The notes: a model not told the origin generated them from the letters alone. Shown: positions 51,223 through 60,066, counted from the stretch's first letter. The stretch: DNA of 64,000 nucleotides from Roseibacterium beibuensis (GCF_039542305.1 NZ_BAABHW010000004.1:248001-312000), one strand, 5' to 3'. Translations and numbers: made by a program.

Positions 51223-51303
51223 CTCGTGGCTGGTCCTGCGCATTCGGGTTTTCTGCTCGCGGCGCAGTTTGCCCGGAAAGGGTGCGCGGGGCCAGCCTCG
51301 CCC

Positions 51304-51612
51304 TCAGCTTTCGAGATCGGCGACAAAGATCCCGTCATGCCCGCCGCAGGAATTCGCCACGAGGATTTCACCGGCGCGGATATGCTCGGGGTGGCATTCG
51401 TAGGCGAGATGCGCGTCGCGATCCGTGAAGGTCACGGTGAAGCCATAGGCGTAGCGCGCCGACTTACCCTCGAAATCGCGGTTGGGACCATGGTGAAAGG
51501 CCACCATGCCCGGCACCTCGCCGACGAGATTGGCAAGGATCGAACAGGCCTCGCGCAAGTGATCGGCGGCCTCGGCATTGGCGGGGTCCAGCAGGACGAT
51601 GTGATGTAGCAT
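51304..51612 (-). CDS. Dabb-domain (stress-responsive alpha/beta barrel) protein
   Basis: This 102-residue ferredoxin-like dimeric barrel protein begins MLHHIVLLDP and has the Dabb features MVAFHHGPN and GFTVTFTDRDAHLAYECHPEH. Such proteins are small cytoplasmic enzymes or binding proteins of varied function, often next to oxidoreductases. It starts three bases after the glycerate kinase-type gene, so it is in the catabolic operon. Confidence 0.85.
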   Translation of the reverse strand: MLHHIVLLDPANAEAADHLREACSILANLVGEVPGMVAFHHGPNRDFEGKSARYAYGFTVTFTDRDAHLAYECHPEHIRAGEILVANSCGGHDGIFVADLES

Positions 51613-51615
51613 GGC

Positions 51616-52848
51616 CTAGCCTTCGATCAGAATGGCGCGGAAGTCGTTGACATTGGTCAATGTCGGGCCGGGGACAATCTGATCGTGGATGGCGGCGAAA
51701 AAGCTGTGCGCGTCGTTTCTGGCCAGCGCATCGGAGGGGTCCACCCCTGCGGCGCGCGCCTTGTTCAGCGTATCAGGGCCGATGATGGCCCCGGCCACCT
51801 CGGCGGCCCCGTCGACGCCATCGGTATCACAGGCAATGGCGTGGATGCCGCGCGCGCCCTGCAACGCAACGGCAAGTGCCAGCGCATATTCCGCGTTCGG
51901 GCCGCCAACGCCGTCGCCGCGACGCGTGACGGTCAGTTCGCCACCCGAGAGCAGCAGGCGTGGCCCCTTGGCGGCACGGGCCAGTTCTGCATGTTCTGCG
52001 GCAACTTCACGTGCCTCACCTTCCAGCGCATCGCCGAGGATTTCGACCGCGTAGCCCGCAGCGGCAGCAATCTCGGCAGCGGCCTCAAGCGACTGGGACG
52101 GGGCCGCGTAGATCACATTTTCGACCTGCGACAGACGCGGATCGTCCGGGGGGATCACCCCCGTTTCGCCGGCAAGAACGGCGTGAACGCTCGGGGCGGC
52201 TTCGATCTTCCAGCGGTCCAGAATGGCGCGGGCATCGGCCGGTGTGCTGGCGTCGCCTACGGTGGGTCCGGACCCGATCAACGCGGGATCGTCCCCCGGC
52301 ACGTCCGAGATCATAAGCGACAGCATTCGCGCGGGATAGGCGGCAGCCGCAAGCTGCCCGCCCTTTACCCGGCTGAGATGCTTGCGCAGGATGTTCATCT
52401 GCCCGATGGGCGCCCCCGAGGCGAGCAGCCCGGCATTGACCGCCTGTTTCTCGGACAAGGTGATGTCACCGGCGGGCGCGGTCAGCAGCGCCGAGGCCCC
52501 GCCCGATATCAGCGCGAGAACGAAGTCATCCTCACCCAGCCCTTCCAGCAAGGCGAGCATGCGCAGGGTCGCGTCCGCTCCGGCCTGATCGGGGACGGGA
52601 TGCGCGGCCTCGACAATCTCGATCCCCTTGCAGGGGCGGGCATACCCGTAGCGCGTGATCACCAACCCCGCGCACGGGCCCCATTCGGCCTCGACCGCCT
52701 CGGCCATCCGCGCGCTTGCCTTGCCCGCGCCGACGACCACGACACGGCCCTCGGGTTTCGGAGGCAGCACGCGCGCAAGAGATTGCATCGGGTCGGCCAC
52801 CTCGACCGCTTTGTCGAACATGCGGCGGAGCAGGGTGTCAGGGGTCAT
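51616..52848 (-). CDS. Glycerate kinase type-2 family protein (DUF4147/MOFRL)
   Basis: The 410-residue protein has the two-domain layout of GckA/TtuD-type glycerate 2-kinases. A Rossmann-like DUF4147 domain has VVVVGAGKASARMAEAVE and ISGGASALLTAP; a C-terminal MOFRL domain has GGPNAEYALALAV and CDTDGVDG. It phosphorylates glycerate to 2-phosphoglycerate; some were long labelled hydroxypyruvate reductases. In this operon it would feed the product of a sugar-acid or polyol cleavage into glycolysis. Its start overlaps the LacI stop (ATGA, 52845-52848). Confidence 0.88.
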   Translation of the reverse strand: MTPDTLLRRMFDKAVEVADPMQSLARVLPPKPEGRVVVVGAGKASARMAEAVEAEWGPCAGLVITRYGYARPCKGIEIVEAAHPVPDQAGADATLRMLALLEGLGEDDFVLALISGGASALLTAPAGDITLSEKQAVNAGLLASGAPIGQMNILRKHLSRVKGGQLAAAAYPARMLSLMISDVPGDDPALIGSGPTVGDASTPADARAILDRWKIEAAPSVHAVLAGETGVIPPDDPRLSQVENVIYAAPSQSLEAAAEIAAAAGYAVEILGDALEGEAREVAAEHAELARAAKGPRLLLSGGELTVTRRGDGVGGPNAEYALALAVALQGARGIHAIACDTDGVDGAAEVAGAIIGPDTLNKARAAGVDPSDALARNDAHSFFAAIHDQIVPGPTLTNVNDFRAILIEG

Positions 52849-53858
52849 TCGGTTTCTCCAAGGCTGGACGCACGCGCCACCAGATGCACGGGCGCGCGCC
52901 GCTCGGGTGCCGGGACACGACCCTCTTTCATCCATGTCAGAAGGGTTTCCGCCGTCTCTCTCGCGAAATCCGCGATGTCGCAAGACACCGAGGAAAGCTG
53001 CGGCCAGACCTGTGCGCATTCCTCGATATCGTCGAACCCGACGAGGCGGAAATCGCGGCCCGGCTGCCGTCCGGCACGGGCAAACCCGGCCATAAGGCCC
53101 AACGCGACCAGATCGTTGAAACAGATGGCCGCATCGCAATCGGGATGGTCCGCCAGAAGATGATCCGCCATTTCGATCCCGAAGGCCCGCGTGGCGCGCC
53201 CCTGCACCTGAAGCGCTGGAAGACCGGCACGATCCAGCTCGGCGAGATAGCCCGACATGCGCTCCAGGGTAATGGCCCGCCCCTCCAGCCCGCCGACAAA
53301 CGCAATGCGGCGTGCGCCTTGCGCGATCAGATGGCGGGCCGCCTCGGCACTGCCGGTCGCATAGTCGAAACTCGAGAAGGGGAAGAGATCGAGGCGGTCG
53401 TCGATCTGGCGCAGGACCTGGAGCACCGGAATGCCCGCCCGCGCCAGTTGGTCGAAGGTCGCGGGCCCGTCCCCGTAGGCGGGCGATATGACGACGGCGT
53501 TCACCCCATGCTCGATCATGGAGGCAACGAGCTTGGCCTGCAGCGCAGGGTCTTCGTCGGAGTTCGAGATAACGGTGGCATACCCCTCGGCCGCCAGGGC
53601 CATTTGCAGGGTCGTCGCGAACTCGGTGAAGAAGGGGTTGCGCAGATCGTTGATGACAAGGCCGACCAGCCCGACAGACGACCCGCGCAACGTGGCCGCC
53701 GCGCGGTTGTAGACATAGCCCAGCTCGGCCATGGCTTGGCGCACCAAGTCACGCGTTTCCGCCCGCACCTGCTTGGACCCTTGCAGGACAAGGCTGACCG
53801 TGGATTTCGACACGCCCGCGCGGGCGGCGACATCCATGATGGTGGGGCGGCGTTTCAT
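52845..53858 (-). CDS. LacI family transcriptional regulator of the catabolic operon
   Basis: The 337-residue repressor has an N-terminal LacI helix-turn-helix (TIMDVAARAGVSKSTVSLVL, residues 6-25) and hinge, then a periplasmic-binding-like effector domain (VGLVINDLRNPFF, PAYGDGPATFDQL, VGFDDIEECAQVWP). It lies inside the operon it probably controls, between the DUF993 and kinase genes. The LacI-type palindrome at 58891-58908, upstream of the first operon gene, is the obvious binding site. The effector is presumably the substrate or an intermediate of the pathway. Confidence 0.93.
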   Translation of the reverse strand: MKRRPTIMDVAARAGVSKSTVSLVLQGSKQVRAETRDLVRQAMAELGYVYNRAAATLRGSSVGLVGLVINDLRNPFFTEFATTLQMALAAEGYATVISNSDEDPALQAKLVASMIEHGVNAVVISPAYGDGPATFDQLARAGIPVLQVLRQIDDRLDLFPFSSFDYATGSAEAARHLIAQGARRIAFVGGLEGRAITLERMSGYLAELDRAGLPALQVQGRATRAFGIEMADHLLADHPDCDAAICFNDLVALGLMAGFARAGRQPGRDFRLVGFDDIEECAQVWPQLSSVSCDIADFARETAETLLTWMKEGRVPAPERRAPVHLVARASSLGETE

Positions 53859-53867
53859 GCGGCCTGT

Positions 53868-55034
53868 TTAGCCGTCGATCCCGTGCAGGGCCAGAAGGGT
53901 GCGCATCCGCGCCTCGGCAAGATCGGGGCGCGAGAGGAGCCGCGCTTGATCGGCGAGGCGATAGACCTGCGCATATTGGGTAATCTCGCGCGACGATTGG
54001 AACCCGGCCGGCATGATGAAATGGCGCTGCGTCCCGTTCAGCCAAGACAGGAACGCGATGCCCGCCTTGTAGAACTGCGTGGGCGCCTTGAAGATCTCGC
54101 GGCTAAGCGGAACAGTGGGCGCGAAAAGCGCGTGGTAGGTTTCCGTGTCGCCTTTGGCGAGCGCCTCCAGCGCCTGGCTGGCGGCGGGTGCGATGGCCGC
54201 GAAAATGCCGAGGAGCGCATGCGAATAATGCGTGCCGTCGCCTTCGATCAGATCGGCGTAGTTGAAGTCATCGCCAGTGTAGAGGCGCACACCATCGGGC
54301 AGCCGGGCACGGAAGGCTTCCTCATGCGCCTGGTCCAGCAGGCTGATCTTGATGCCATCGATTTTCGCCGCGTGGCGGGTGATCAGGTCGAGCACGATCT
54401 CGGTCGCCTCGGCCACGTCGGTGCTGCCCCAGTAGCCGGTCAAGGCCGGGTCGAACATGTCACCCAGCCAATGCAGGATGACCGGCTCTGCCGCCTGCTC
54501 GATCAGGCGATCATAGACCGATGCGTAGGTCTCGGGCCCCGCCTTGATCGCTGGAAGCGCGCGGGTCGCCATCAGGATCAATTGCCCGCCAGCGGCCTCG
54601 ATCGCCTCCATCTGCTCGGCATAGGCGGCGATGATCGCCTCTGCATCGGTCAGCTCCGACAGCGGCTTGTGGTCGGTCCCTGCCCCGCACGCGACGCGCG
54701 GCTTAAGCGGATGCGCCTTGGCGTCCCGCATCGTGCGGTCAATCAACTCCCGCGCCGTGGCCCAATCGACACCCATGCCGCGCTGCGCCGTGTCCATTGC
54801 CTCGGCCAGGCCGAGGCCCTGATCCCAAAGCGTGCGCCGAAAGTTGAGCGTGGCGTCCCAATCGACGGCGGGGCGGCCAAGCCACGGGTCCCGCTCAGCC
54901 ATCGGGTCCGAGATGACATGCGCGGCGGCAAAGGCAGTACGGGTCAGGGAAATCTCAGGCGCACGCGGCGACAGCGGATCGCCTGTCAGGGCATAGTCTT
55001 TGAGCGTTCCTTCATAGGTGGGCAGGCGCAACAT
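53868..55034 (-). CDS. DUF993 dihydrodipicolinate synthase-like TIM-barrel protein
   Basis: The 388-residue protein is a distant DHDPS/NAL-type aldolase. The Schiff-base lysine motif is visible as DGIKIS (K229), followed by a DDFNY strand and LLGIFAAIAPAAS, which match the DHDPS barrel order. An unusual N-terminal extension of about 50 residues precedes the barrel. The reaction of DUF993 proteins is not established to my knowledge. With two dehydrogenases upstream and a glycerate kinase downstream, cleavage of an oxidised sugar into glycerate or pyruvate-type fragments is a reasonable guess. Confidence 0.82.
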   Translation of the reverse strand: MLRLPTYEGTLKDYALTGDPLSPRAPEISLTRTAFAAAHVISDPMAERDPWLGRPAVDWDATLNFRRTLWDQGLGLAEAMDTAQRGMGVDWATARELIDRTMRDAKAHPLKPRVACGAGTDHKPLSELTDAEAIIAAYAEQMEAIEAAGGQLILMATRALPAIKAGPETYASVYDRLIEQAAEPVILHWLGDMFDPALTGYWGSTDVAEATEIVLDLITRHAAKIDGIKISLLDQAHEEAFRARLPDGVRLYTGDDFNYADLIEGDGTHYSHALLGIFAAIAPAASQALEALAKGDTETYHALFAPTVPLSREIFKAPTQFYKAGIAFLSWLNGTQRHFIMPAGFQSSREITQYAQVYRLADQARLLSRPDLAEARMRTLLALHGIDG

Positions 55035-55037
55035 GAT

Positions 55038-56624
55038 TCAGATCCCGTGGTCTTCGCGGATCATGTCAGAGGCTTTTTCGCCGATCATGATCGCCGCGGC
55101 ATTGGTGTTGGAGGAGATGACGGTGGGCATGATCGAATTGTCCACGATCCTCAGCCCCTCGATCCCGTTGAAGCGCAGGCGCGGGTCGACGACCGCGCCG
55201 GGGTCGATGCCCATCCGGCAGGTGCCCGCGCAGTGATGCGAGGTCTTGGAGTGTTCGCAGATGAAGGCGAAATACTCTTCATCGGTCTTCACGTCCGGCC
55301 CGGGCAAACGCTCAGCCTTAATGAAGGGCTTCAAAGGTTCTTGTGCAAGAACTTGCTGCGTCAGCTTCAACCCGCGGATCGACATTTCGCGATCCAGCGG
55401 ATCAGCGCAGTAATTCGGGTCGATGAGCGGTGCTTTCGCCGGATCGGCGCTGGCCAGACGCACGGTGCCGCGCGACCGTGGGCGCAAATAGCAGGAATTC
55501 AGCGTGACGCCGCCATTTGGCATCGCGGCGACGCCCGCCTCGATCCCCGTGCCAAGACCCAAGTGAAACTGCAGGTCGGGCGAGCGGGCATTCGGATCGG
55601 CATACCAGAACCCCCCGGTCTCGAAGAGCGATGAGGCCACCGGCCCGGTGCGGGTCAGCAGATACTGAAGCCCGGCCAGCACCGACATATGCGGCTTGGC
55701 ATAGCGGTCATAGGTGTGCGGGCCGGACACTTCGCAGATACAATACAGGTCGAGATGGTCTTGCAGGTTCTCCCCCACGTTGGGCTGATCGAACACCACG
55801 TCGATCCCGTGCCCCGCCAGGTGATCGGCCGGCCCGATGCCCGAAAGCTGCAACAGGCGCGGCGACCCGATGGCGCCGGAGGACAGGATCACTTCGCCCT
55901 CGGCGGTCAGCCGCGTTCCGTCCGTCAACGCGACACCGGTGGCGCGGCCATTCTCGATGATCAAATGTTGGACCTGGGCATTATACCGGATGGTGAGGTT
56001 CGCCCGCTTCCGGTTCGGCGCCAGGTAGGCCATCGCGGCGGAGGAGCGTCGCGCATGTCGCTGGGTGAGCTGGTAATAGGCGGTGCCGTCCTGTTTCTCG
56101 CCGTTCACGTCCTCGTTGTGCGGAATACCCAAGGCCTTCGCGGCCTCGAAATACGCCTCGCAAATCGGCAGGGGCGCGGCGGGTTGCGATACGCCCAAGG
56201 GCCCGCCCTTGCCGTGGTACCGGTTGTCGTAGGTGTCGTTATCCTCGGCCCGCCGGAAATAGGGCAGGACATCCTCGTAGCCCCAGCCCTCGCAGCCCAT
56301 CTGCCGCCAGTCGTCGTAATCCTGTGCATTGCCGCGCGTGTAGATCTGCGCGTTGATGGCGGACCCGCCGCCGATCACCTTGGCCTGCGTGTAGGTAAAG
56401 ACCTTGCCGCCCATGTGGCGTTGCGGGACCGTGCTCCACCCCCAGGACGCGATGCCCTTGGTCATCTTGGCGAACCCGGCAGGCAGGTGGAAAAAGGGGT
56501 GAAGGTCGCGCCCGCCCGCCTCGAGCAGGCAAACGCGCGTATCGGAGTTCTCGGTCAGGCGGGCGGCCAGGACGCTCCCGGCGCTGCCGCCACCGATGAT
56601 GATGAAATCAAAGCCTTCGGACAT
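55038..56624 (-). CDS. GMC family oxidoreductase, choline-dehydrogenase-like
   Basis: This 528-residue FAD enzyme opens with the dinucleotide motif IIGGGSAGSVLAARL and has the GMC signatures GGSSAIN-like GGGSAINAQIYTRG, SSGAIGSPRLLQLSGIGP, and the C-terminal catalytic His region SHHCAGTCRMG...VDPRLRFNGIEGLRI. It oxidises an alcohol group, passing electrons to a quinone or dye. The group includes choline, L-sorbose and long-chain alcohol dehydrogenases, and the operon suggests a polyol or sugar derivative. There is no signal peptide. It begins ten bases after the SDR gene. Confidence 0.9.
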   Translation of the reverse strand: MSEGFDFIIIGGGSAGSVLAARLTENSDTRVCLLEAGGRDLHPFFHLPAGFAKMTKGIASWGWSTVPQRHMGGKVFTYTQAKVIGGGSAINAQIYTRGNAQDYDDWRQMGCEGWGYEDVLPYFRRAEDNDTYDNRYHGKGGPLGVSQPAAPLPICEAYFEAAKALGIPHNEDVNGEKQDGTAYYQLTQRHARRSSAAMAYLAPNRKRANLTIRYNAQVQHLIIENGRATGVALTDGTRLTAEGEVILSSGAIGSPRLLQLSGIGPADHLAGHGIDVVFDQPNVGENLQDHLDLYCICEVSGPHTYDRYAKPHMSVLAGLQYLLTRTGPVASSLFETGGFWYADPNARSPDLQFHLGLGTGIEAGVAAMPNGGVTLNSCYLRPRSRGTVRLASADPAKAPLIDPNYCADPLDREMSIRGLKLTQQVLAQEPLKPFIKAERLPGPDVKTDEEYFAFICEHSKTSHHCAGTCRMGIDPGAVVDPRLRFNGIEGLRIVDNSIMPTVISSNTNAAAIMIGEKASDMIREDHGI

Positions 56625-56634
56625 TCCTGGCCCC

Positions 56635-57393
56635 TTACAGACGATGGATCGACAGGCCGCCATCCACCGGGATGACGGCGCCGGTTGCGAAATCGAAACG
56701 CCCCTCGGCCAGCGGCACCACGACCGTGCCGATATCCGCGGGTTGCCCCCAACGGCCAGCGGGAACGAGGCCGCCCGCGATGCGGTCATCGTATCGTTCG
56801 GCGACAGGCGCGGTCATGGGCGTGGCGATGATGCCGGGGCGCAACTCGAACACGCCGATCCCCTCTGGCGCGAGACGGGCGGCGAAGCTTTGCGCCATCA
56901 TCGAGGCCCCGGCCTTGGAGATGCAGTATTCCGCACGGTCGGTTGAGATCATGGACGCGCTGACCGAGGTGACAAAATGGATCGAGCGGTAAGGATCGCT
57001 CGACGCCCTGAGCATCCGCCTTGCAGCTTCTTGTACAAGAAAGAACGCGCCGCGCAGGTTCACATCCATGCAGCGATCGAAACTTTCGGGCGTCATCTCC
57101 AAAAGGTCACCGCGCTGCATCGCTGGCACGCCGGCATTCGATACGAAAGTGGTGATGGGTCCATGGGCCTGTTCGACGGCGTCGATCAGGCCTGATCCAT
57201 CCTCGATCTGTCGCAGATCGTGCTGGTGGTAACTGGCCGCCTCTCCAAGCTCTGCAAGAGCCGCCCGGACCGTCTCGGCAGCGCCCTCCAGTTCCGCCGC
57301 CAGCGCCACGCGCCAGCCTGCGTCCACCAGGGCGCGCGCGATCCCAAGGCCGATCCCTTGTTGCCCCCCGGTGATGAGTGCCACGCGCGTCAT
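56635..57393 (-). CDS. SDR family NAD(P)-dependent oxidoreductase
   Basis: The 252-residue enzyme has TGGQQGIGLGIA (8-19), SNAG, the catalytic triad with VTSVSAS and Y-C-I-S-K, and the terminal GAVIPVDGGLSIHRL. It is a complete, apparently active short-chain dehydrogenase. The start overlaps the upstream GMC stop by ATGA (57390-57393). It would oxidise or reduce a carbonyl/hydroxyl of an intermediate between the two flavin dehydrogenases; substrate unknown. Confidence 0.9.
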   Translation of the reverse strand: MTRVALITGGQQGIGLGIARALVDAGWRVALAAELEGAAETVRAALAELGEAASYHQHDLRQIEDGSGLIDAVEQAHGPITTFVSNAGVPAMQRGDLLEMTPESFDRCMDVNLRGAFFLVQEAARRMLRASSDPYRSIHFVTSVSASMISTDRAEYCISKAGASMMAQSFAARLAPEGIGVFELRPGIIATPMTAPVAERYDDRIAGGLVPAGRWGQPADIGTVVVPLAEGRFDFATGAVIPVDGGLSIHRL

Positions 57394-58865
57394 GCCGCGA
57401 TCTCCTTCTTGATGGTCTCCGCCGCGCGCAGCGCCAGCGCGGCCACGGTCAGCGACGGGTTTACCGCCGCCGAGGTCGGCAAGGCCCCTGCATCTGCCAC
57501 AAAGAGGTTCGGATGATCCCAGGATCGGCACTGCGGATCGATGACCGAGTTCTGCGGATCGTCCCCCATGCGAACCGTGCCGCATTGATGCGACGGCACC
57601 CGGCCGTCGAAAAGGCGCGAAAGAACGATGGGGAACCCTGCCTTCTTCATCGTCTCTTTCGTTTTGGCGACCAACCCCGCATGCGCGGCCATGTTCGAAC
57701 GACGCCAAAGCAGTTGCACCTTGCCCCCGTTCAGAACGACGCGGCTTTCGGGGTCCGGCAGGTCCTCGGAAATCAGGTAGAGGTCGATGGCGTGGCCCGA
57801 CACCCACCGCGCCAGCGGCATGGGCAGGCGCGGCACCTGTGTCTTGAGAATATCCGGCGTGACACGCCCCAAAAGCTGGACATTGCCCAAGGGCGGGCCA
57901 CCTGCGCCATCGGAGTGATACCAAGCGTTGATACCCCAGGTTTTCTGATAGACCGCGTCATTCCGGAACCGCGGGTCGATGGCGATCATCGCGGTCGCGT
58001 TGTGGTTCATGAAACAGCGCCCGGCCTGGTCCGAGCTGTTCGCGATGCCCGAGCGTAGCAGCAACGCGGCAGACTGCACCGCCCCGGCGCAAAGCGCCAC
58101 GAGGGCCGGTCGCAGGCGATGTTCTTCACCGTCTTTCCGGTAGATGACCTCGCCGATCCGCTTGTTATCCGCACCCAGGGCCAACCCCGTCACTTCGGCC
58201 CCGGTGATCAACTCGACAGTCTCGTGCCGCAGGGCTTCGGCGAGGCCGCAGGTCTCGGCATCCATCTTGCCGCATCGCGTGTCCGGGTAGCCATCCCAAC
58301 CGGTCGCACCGCCCGCCAGCCAGCGGTTCAGATCGACGCCAAGCGGCAGGGTGAAAGGCCGAACGCCCACGCGTTCGAGGCGCGCGCGCACCTCCGCCAC
58401 GGCCGGTTCATCCGGGATGGGGGGATACGGGTAGGGCTGGCCATGCGGCGGCTCGGTCGCGTCGCTGCTTGCATCGCCGCGCACTTGGTACAGTTGCTCG
58501 GCCCGGTCATACCACGGCGCCAGTTCATCGTAGCGAAATGGCCAGGCGGGCGAGAGGCCACCTGCGTGCTGCTGTTCTTCGAAGTCCTCGGCGCGGCAGC
58601 GGATCAGCACCCCGCCATAGAGCTTCGTGTTGCCCCCGACATTGTAGTAATTCCCCGGCTCGAATGGCCGCCCGGCCTCGTCCAGCCATGTCTCATCCGA
58701 CCGGAAGGCCGAATTCACGTAGATGCGCCACGGATCACGGGCCGGCGCATCGTCGGGGATCTGGTGGCCACGTTCGAGAATCGTGATCCGCGCACCGGTT
58801 GGGGCCAGTGCCGCCGCCAGCGTGGCGCCCCCCATTCCCGATCCGATGATAACCACGTCGGTCAC
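57390..58865 (-). CDS. GMC family oxidoreductase, glucoside/gluconate-dehydrogenase-like
   Basis: The 491-residue flavoprotein starts with VVIIGSGMGGATLAAAL and has NVGGNTKLYGGVLIRCR and the C-terminal GMC_oxred_C pattern HQCGTVRMGDDPQNSVIDP...VADAGALPTSAAVNPSLT. This pattern resembles FAD-dependent glycoside 3-dehydrogenases and gluconate/sorbitol dehydrogenases more than choline dehydrogenase. GTG 58865 is chosen because GGAGGG lies six to eight bases upstream; a TTG at 58880 would contain that ribosome site. It is the first gene of the catabolic operon and follows a LacI-type operator. Confidence 0.88.
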   Translation of the reverse strand: MTDVVIIGSGMGGATLAAALAPTGARITILERGHQIPDDAPARDPWRIYVNSAFRSDETWLDEAGRPFEPGNYYNVGGNTKLYGGVLIRCRAEDFEEQQHAGGLSPAWPFRYDELAPWYDRAEQLYQVRGDASSDATEPPHGQPYPYPPIPDEPAVAEVRARLERVGVRPFTLPLGVDLNRWLAGGATGWDGYPDTRCGKMDAETCGLAEALRHETVELITGAEVTGLALGADNKRIGEVIYRKDGEEHRLRPALVALCAGAVQSAALLLRSGIANSSDQAGRCFMNHNATAMIAIDPRFRNDAVYQKTWGINAWYHSDGAGGPPLGNVQLLGRVTPDILKTQVPRLPMPLARWVSGHAIDLYLISEDLPDPESRVVLNGGKVQLLWRRSNMAAHAGLVAKTKETMKKAGFPIVLSRLFDGRVPSHQCGTVRMGDDPQNSVIDPQCRSWDHPNLFVADAGALPTSAAVNPSLTVAALALRAAETIKKEIAA

Positions 58866-58890
58866 CCGCCGCCCTCCCAAACCGCATATT

Positions 58891-58908
58891 TATTGGATCG
58901 TTCCAATA
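58891..58908. promoter_or_regulatory. LacI-type operator before the catabolic operon
   Basis: TATTGGATCGTTCCAATA is an 18-bp palindrome: 7-bp perfect arms TATTGGA/TCCAATA around a central TCGT with the CG core typical of LacI-family operators. It lies 25 bp upstream of the GTG start of the first GMC gene, where it would overlap the promoter. The operon's own LacI gene (52845) is the likely binder. Confidence 0.7.
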
Positions 58909-58910
58909 GC

Positions 58911-58938
58911 AAATCAAACCGCCCCCGGAAAGGGGCGG
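58911..58938 (-). terminator. Intrinsic terminator of the sugar ABC operon
   Basis: Read on the - strand, CCGCCCC-TTTCCG-GGGGCGG forms a 7-bp stem (58932-58938 with 58919-58925) followed by TTTGATTT. It begins six bases after the last codon of the ATPase gene. Confidence 0.75.
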
Positions 58939-58944
58939 CGGTCT

Positions 58945-60060
58945 TTATCCGATACGGTTTTCGGTTTCGGGATCGAACAGCACGGCCTTGTCCATGTTCA
59001 CCGCGAATTCGAAGGGCCGGCCCGGATGAACATCCGCGTCTGCACGCATCCGCGCGATGCAATCCCGGTTCGAAACATGCATCGTCACGAAGGTATCGGC
59101 CCCGGCAGGTTCCGTCACGCCAACGGTATTCGTCAGCGATTGGATATTCCGGGCGTTGCGGTCCGCGCCTTCGGGATCGGTGATCGCCTCGGGGCGAATG
59201 CCAAGCAGCACCTCGCGCCCCTTGTAGGCCCCGTAGGCCGCGGGCGCGTCGTCGATCCGCAAGATGACCTCCTGCCCCTCGGCCCCGCTCAGCACCGCGT
59301 GAAGCGCGCCGTTCCGATCCTCAAGCTTTGTCGGAAGGACGTTCATTGCAGGCGATCCCATGAAGGTCGCGACGAAGACATTGGCGGGGTTGTCATAGAT
59401 CTCCTTCGGAGTGCCGAGTTGCTGCACATACCCCTTGTTCATCACCGCGATCCGCGTCGACAGGGTCATGGCCTCGATCTGGTCATGGGTGACGTAGACG
59501 ATCGTGGTGCCCAGCTTCTGGTGCAGCTTCTTGATCTCGGTCCGCATGTCGACGCGCAGCTTGGCGTCGAGGTTCGACAGCGGCTCGTCGAACAGGAACA
59601 CGTCCGGGTCCCGGACCAGGGCCCGCCCCATCGCAACCCGCTGGCGTTGACCGCCCGAGAGCTGCCCCGGCTTGCGGTCGAGCAGGTTCTCGATCTGCAA
59701 AAGTTGCGACACCTCGCGCATCTTGCGCTCGCGTTCTTCCTTGGGGGTGCCATGCATCTCAAGCCCGAAGGTGATGTTCTGGCCCACCGTCATGTTCGGG
59801 TAGAGCGCGTAGGACTGGAACACCATCGCGATGTTGCGCTTGGACGGGTGAACCCCGTTCATCACCGTATCCTTGATCGAGATATCGCCCGAGGTGATCC
59901 CCTCCAGCCCGGCGATCATGTTGAGGAGCGTGGACTTGCCACAGCCCGACGGGCCGACGAGCACCAAGAACTCCCCCTCGTCGACCGAGATGTCGACATG
60001 GTGCAGAACCTCGACCGCCCCGTAAGCCTTGGTGACGCCATTGATATCAAGAAAACCCAT
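58945..60060 (-). CDS. Sugar ABC transporter ATP-binding protein, UgpC/MsmK type
   Basis: This ATPase energises the sugar importer upstream of it. The 371-residue protein has Walker A VGPSGCGKST near residue 37, the signature LSGGQRQRVAMGRAL near 136, Walker B FLFDEPLSNLDAKLR near 157 and the H-loop VTHDQ. A C-terminal TOBE/OB regulatory domain (about 240-371) with LGIRPEAI follows. It is the last gene of the binding protein / permease / permease / ATPase operon, ending at a terminator. Confidence 0.95.
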   Translation of the reverse strand: MGFLDINGVTKAYGAVEVLHHVDISVDEGEFLVLVGPSGCGKSTLLNMIAGLEGITSGDISIKDTVMNGVHPSKRNIAMVFQSYALYPNMTVGQNITFGLEMHGTPKEERERKMREVSQLLQIENLLDRKPGQLSGGQRQRVAMGRALVRDPDVFLFDEPLSNLDAKLRVDMRTEIKKLHQKLGTTIVYVTHDQIEAMTLSTRIAVMNKGYVQQLGTPKEIYDNPANVFVATFMGSPAMNVLPTKLEDRNGALHAVLSGAEGQEVILRIDDAPAAYGAYKGREVLLGIRPEAITDPEGADRNARNIQSLTNTVGVTEPAGADTFVTMHVSNRDCIARMRADADVHPGRPFEFAVNMDKAVLFDPETENRIG

Positions 60061-60066
60061 GGTTGC

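Noticed and set aside
52716..55634. 972-residue + strand open frame across the kinase, LacI, DUF993 and GMC genes
   Set aside because: It spans four well-supported - strand genes and lacks any recognisable domain or ribosome site.
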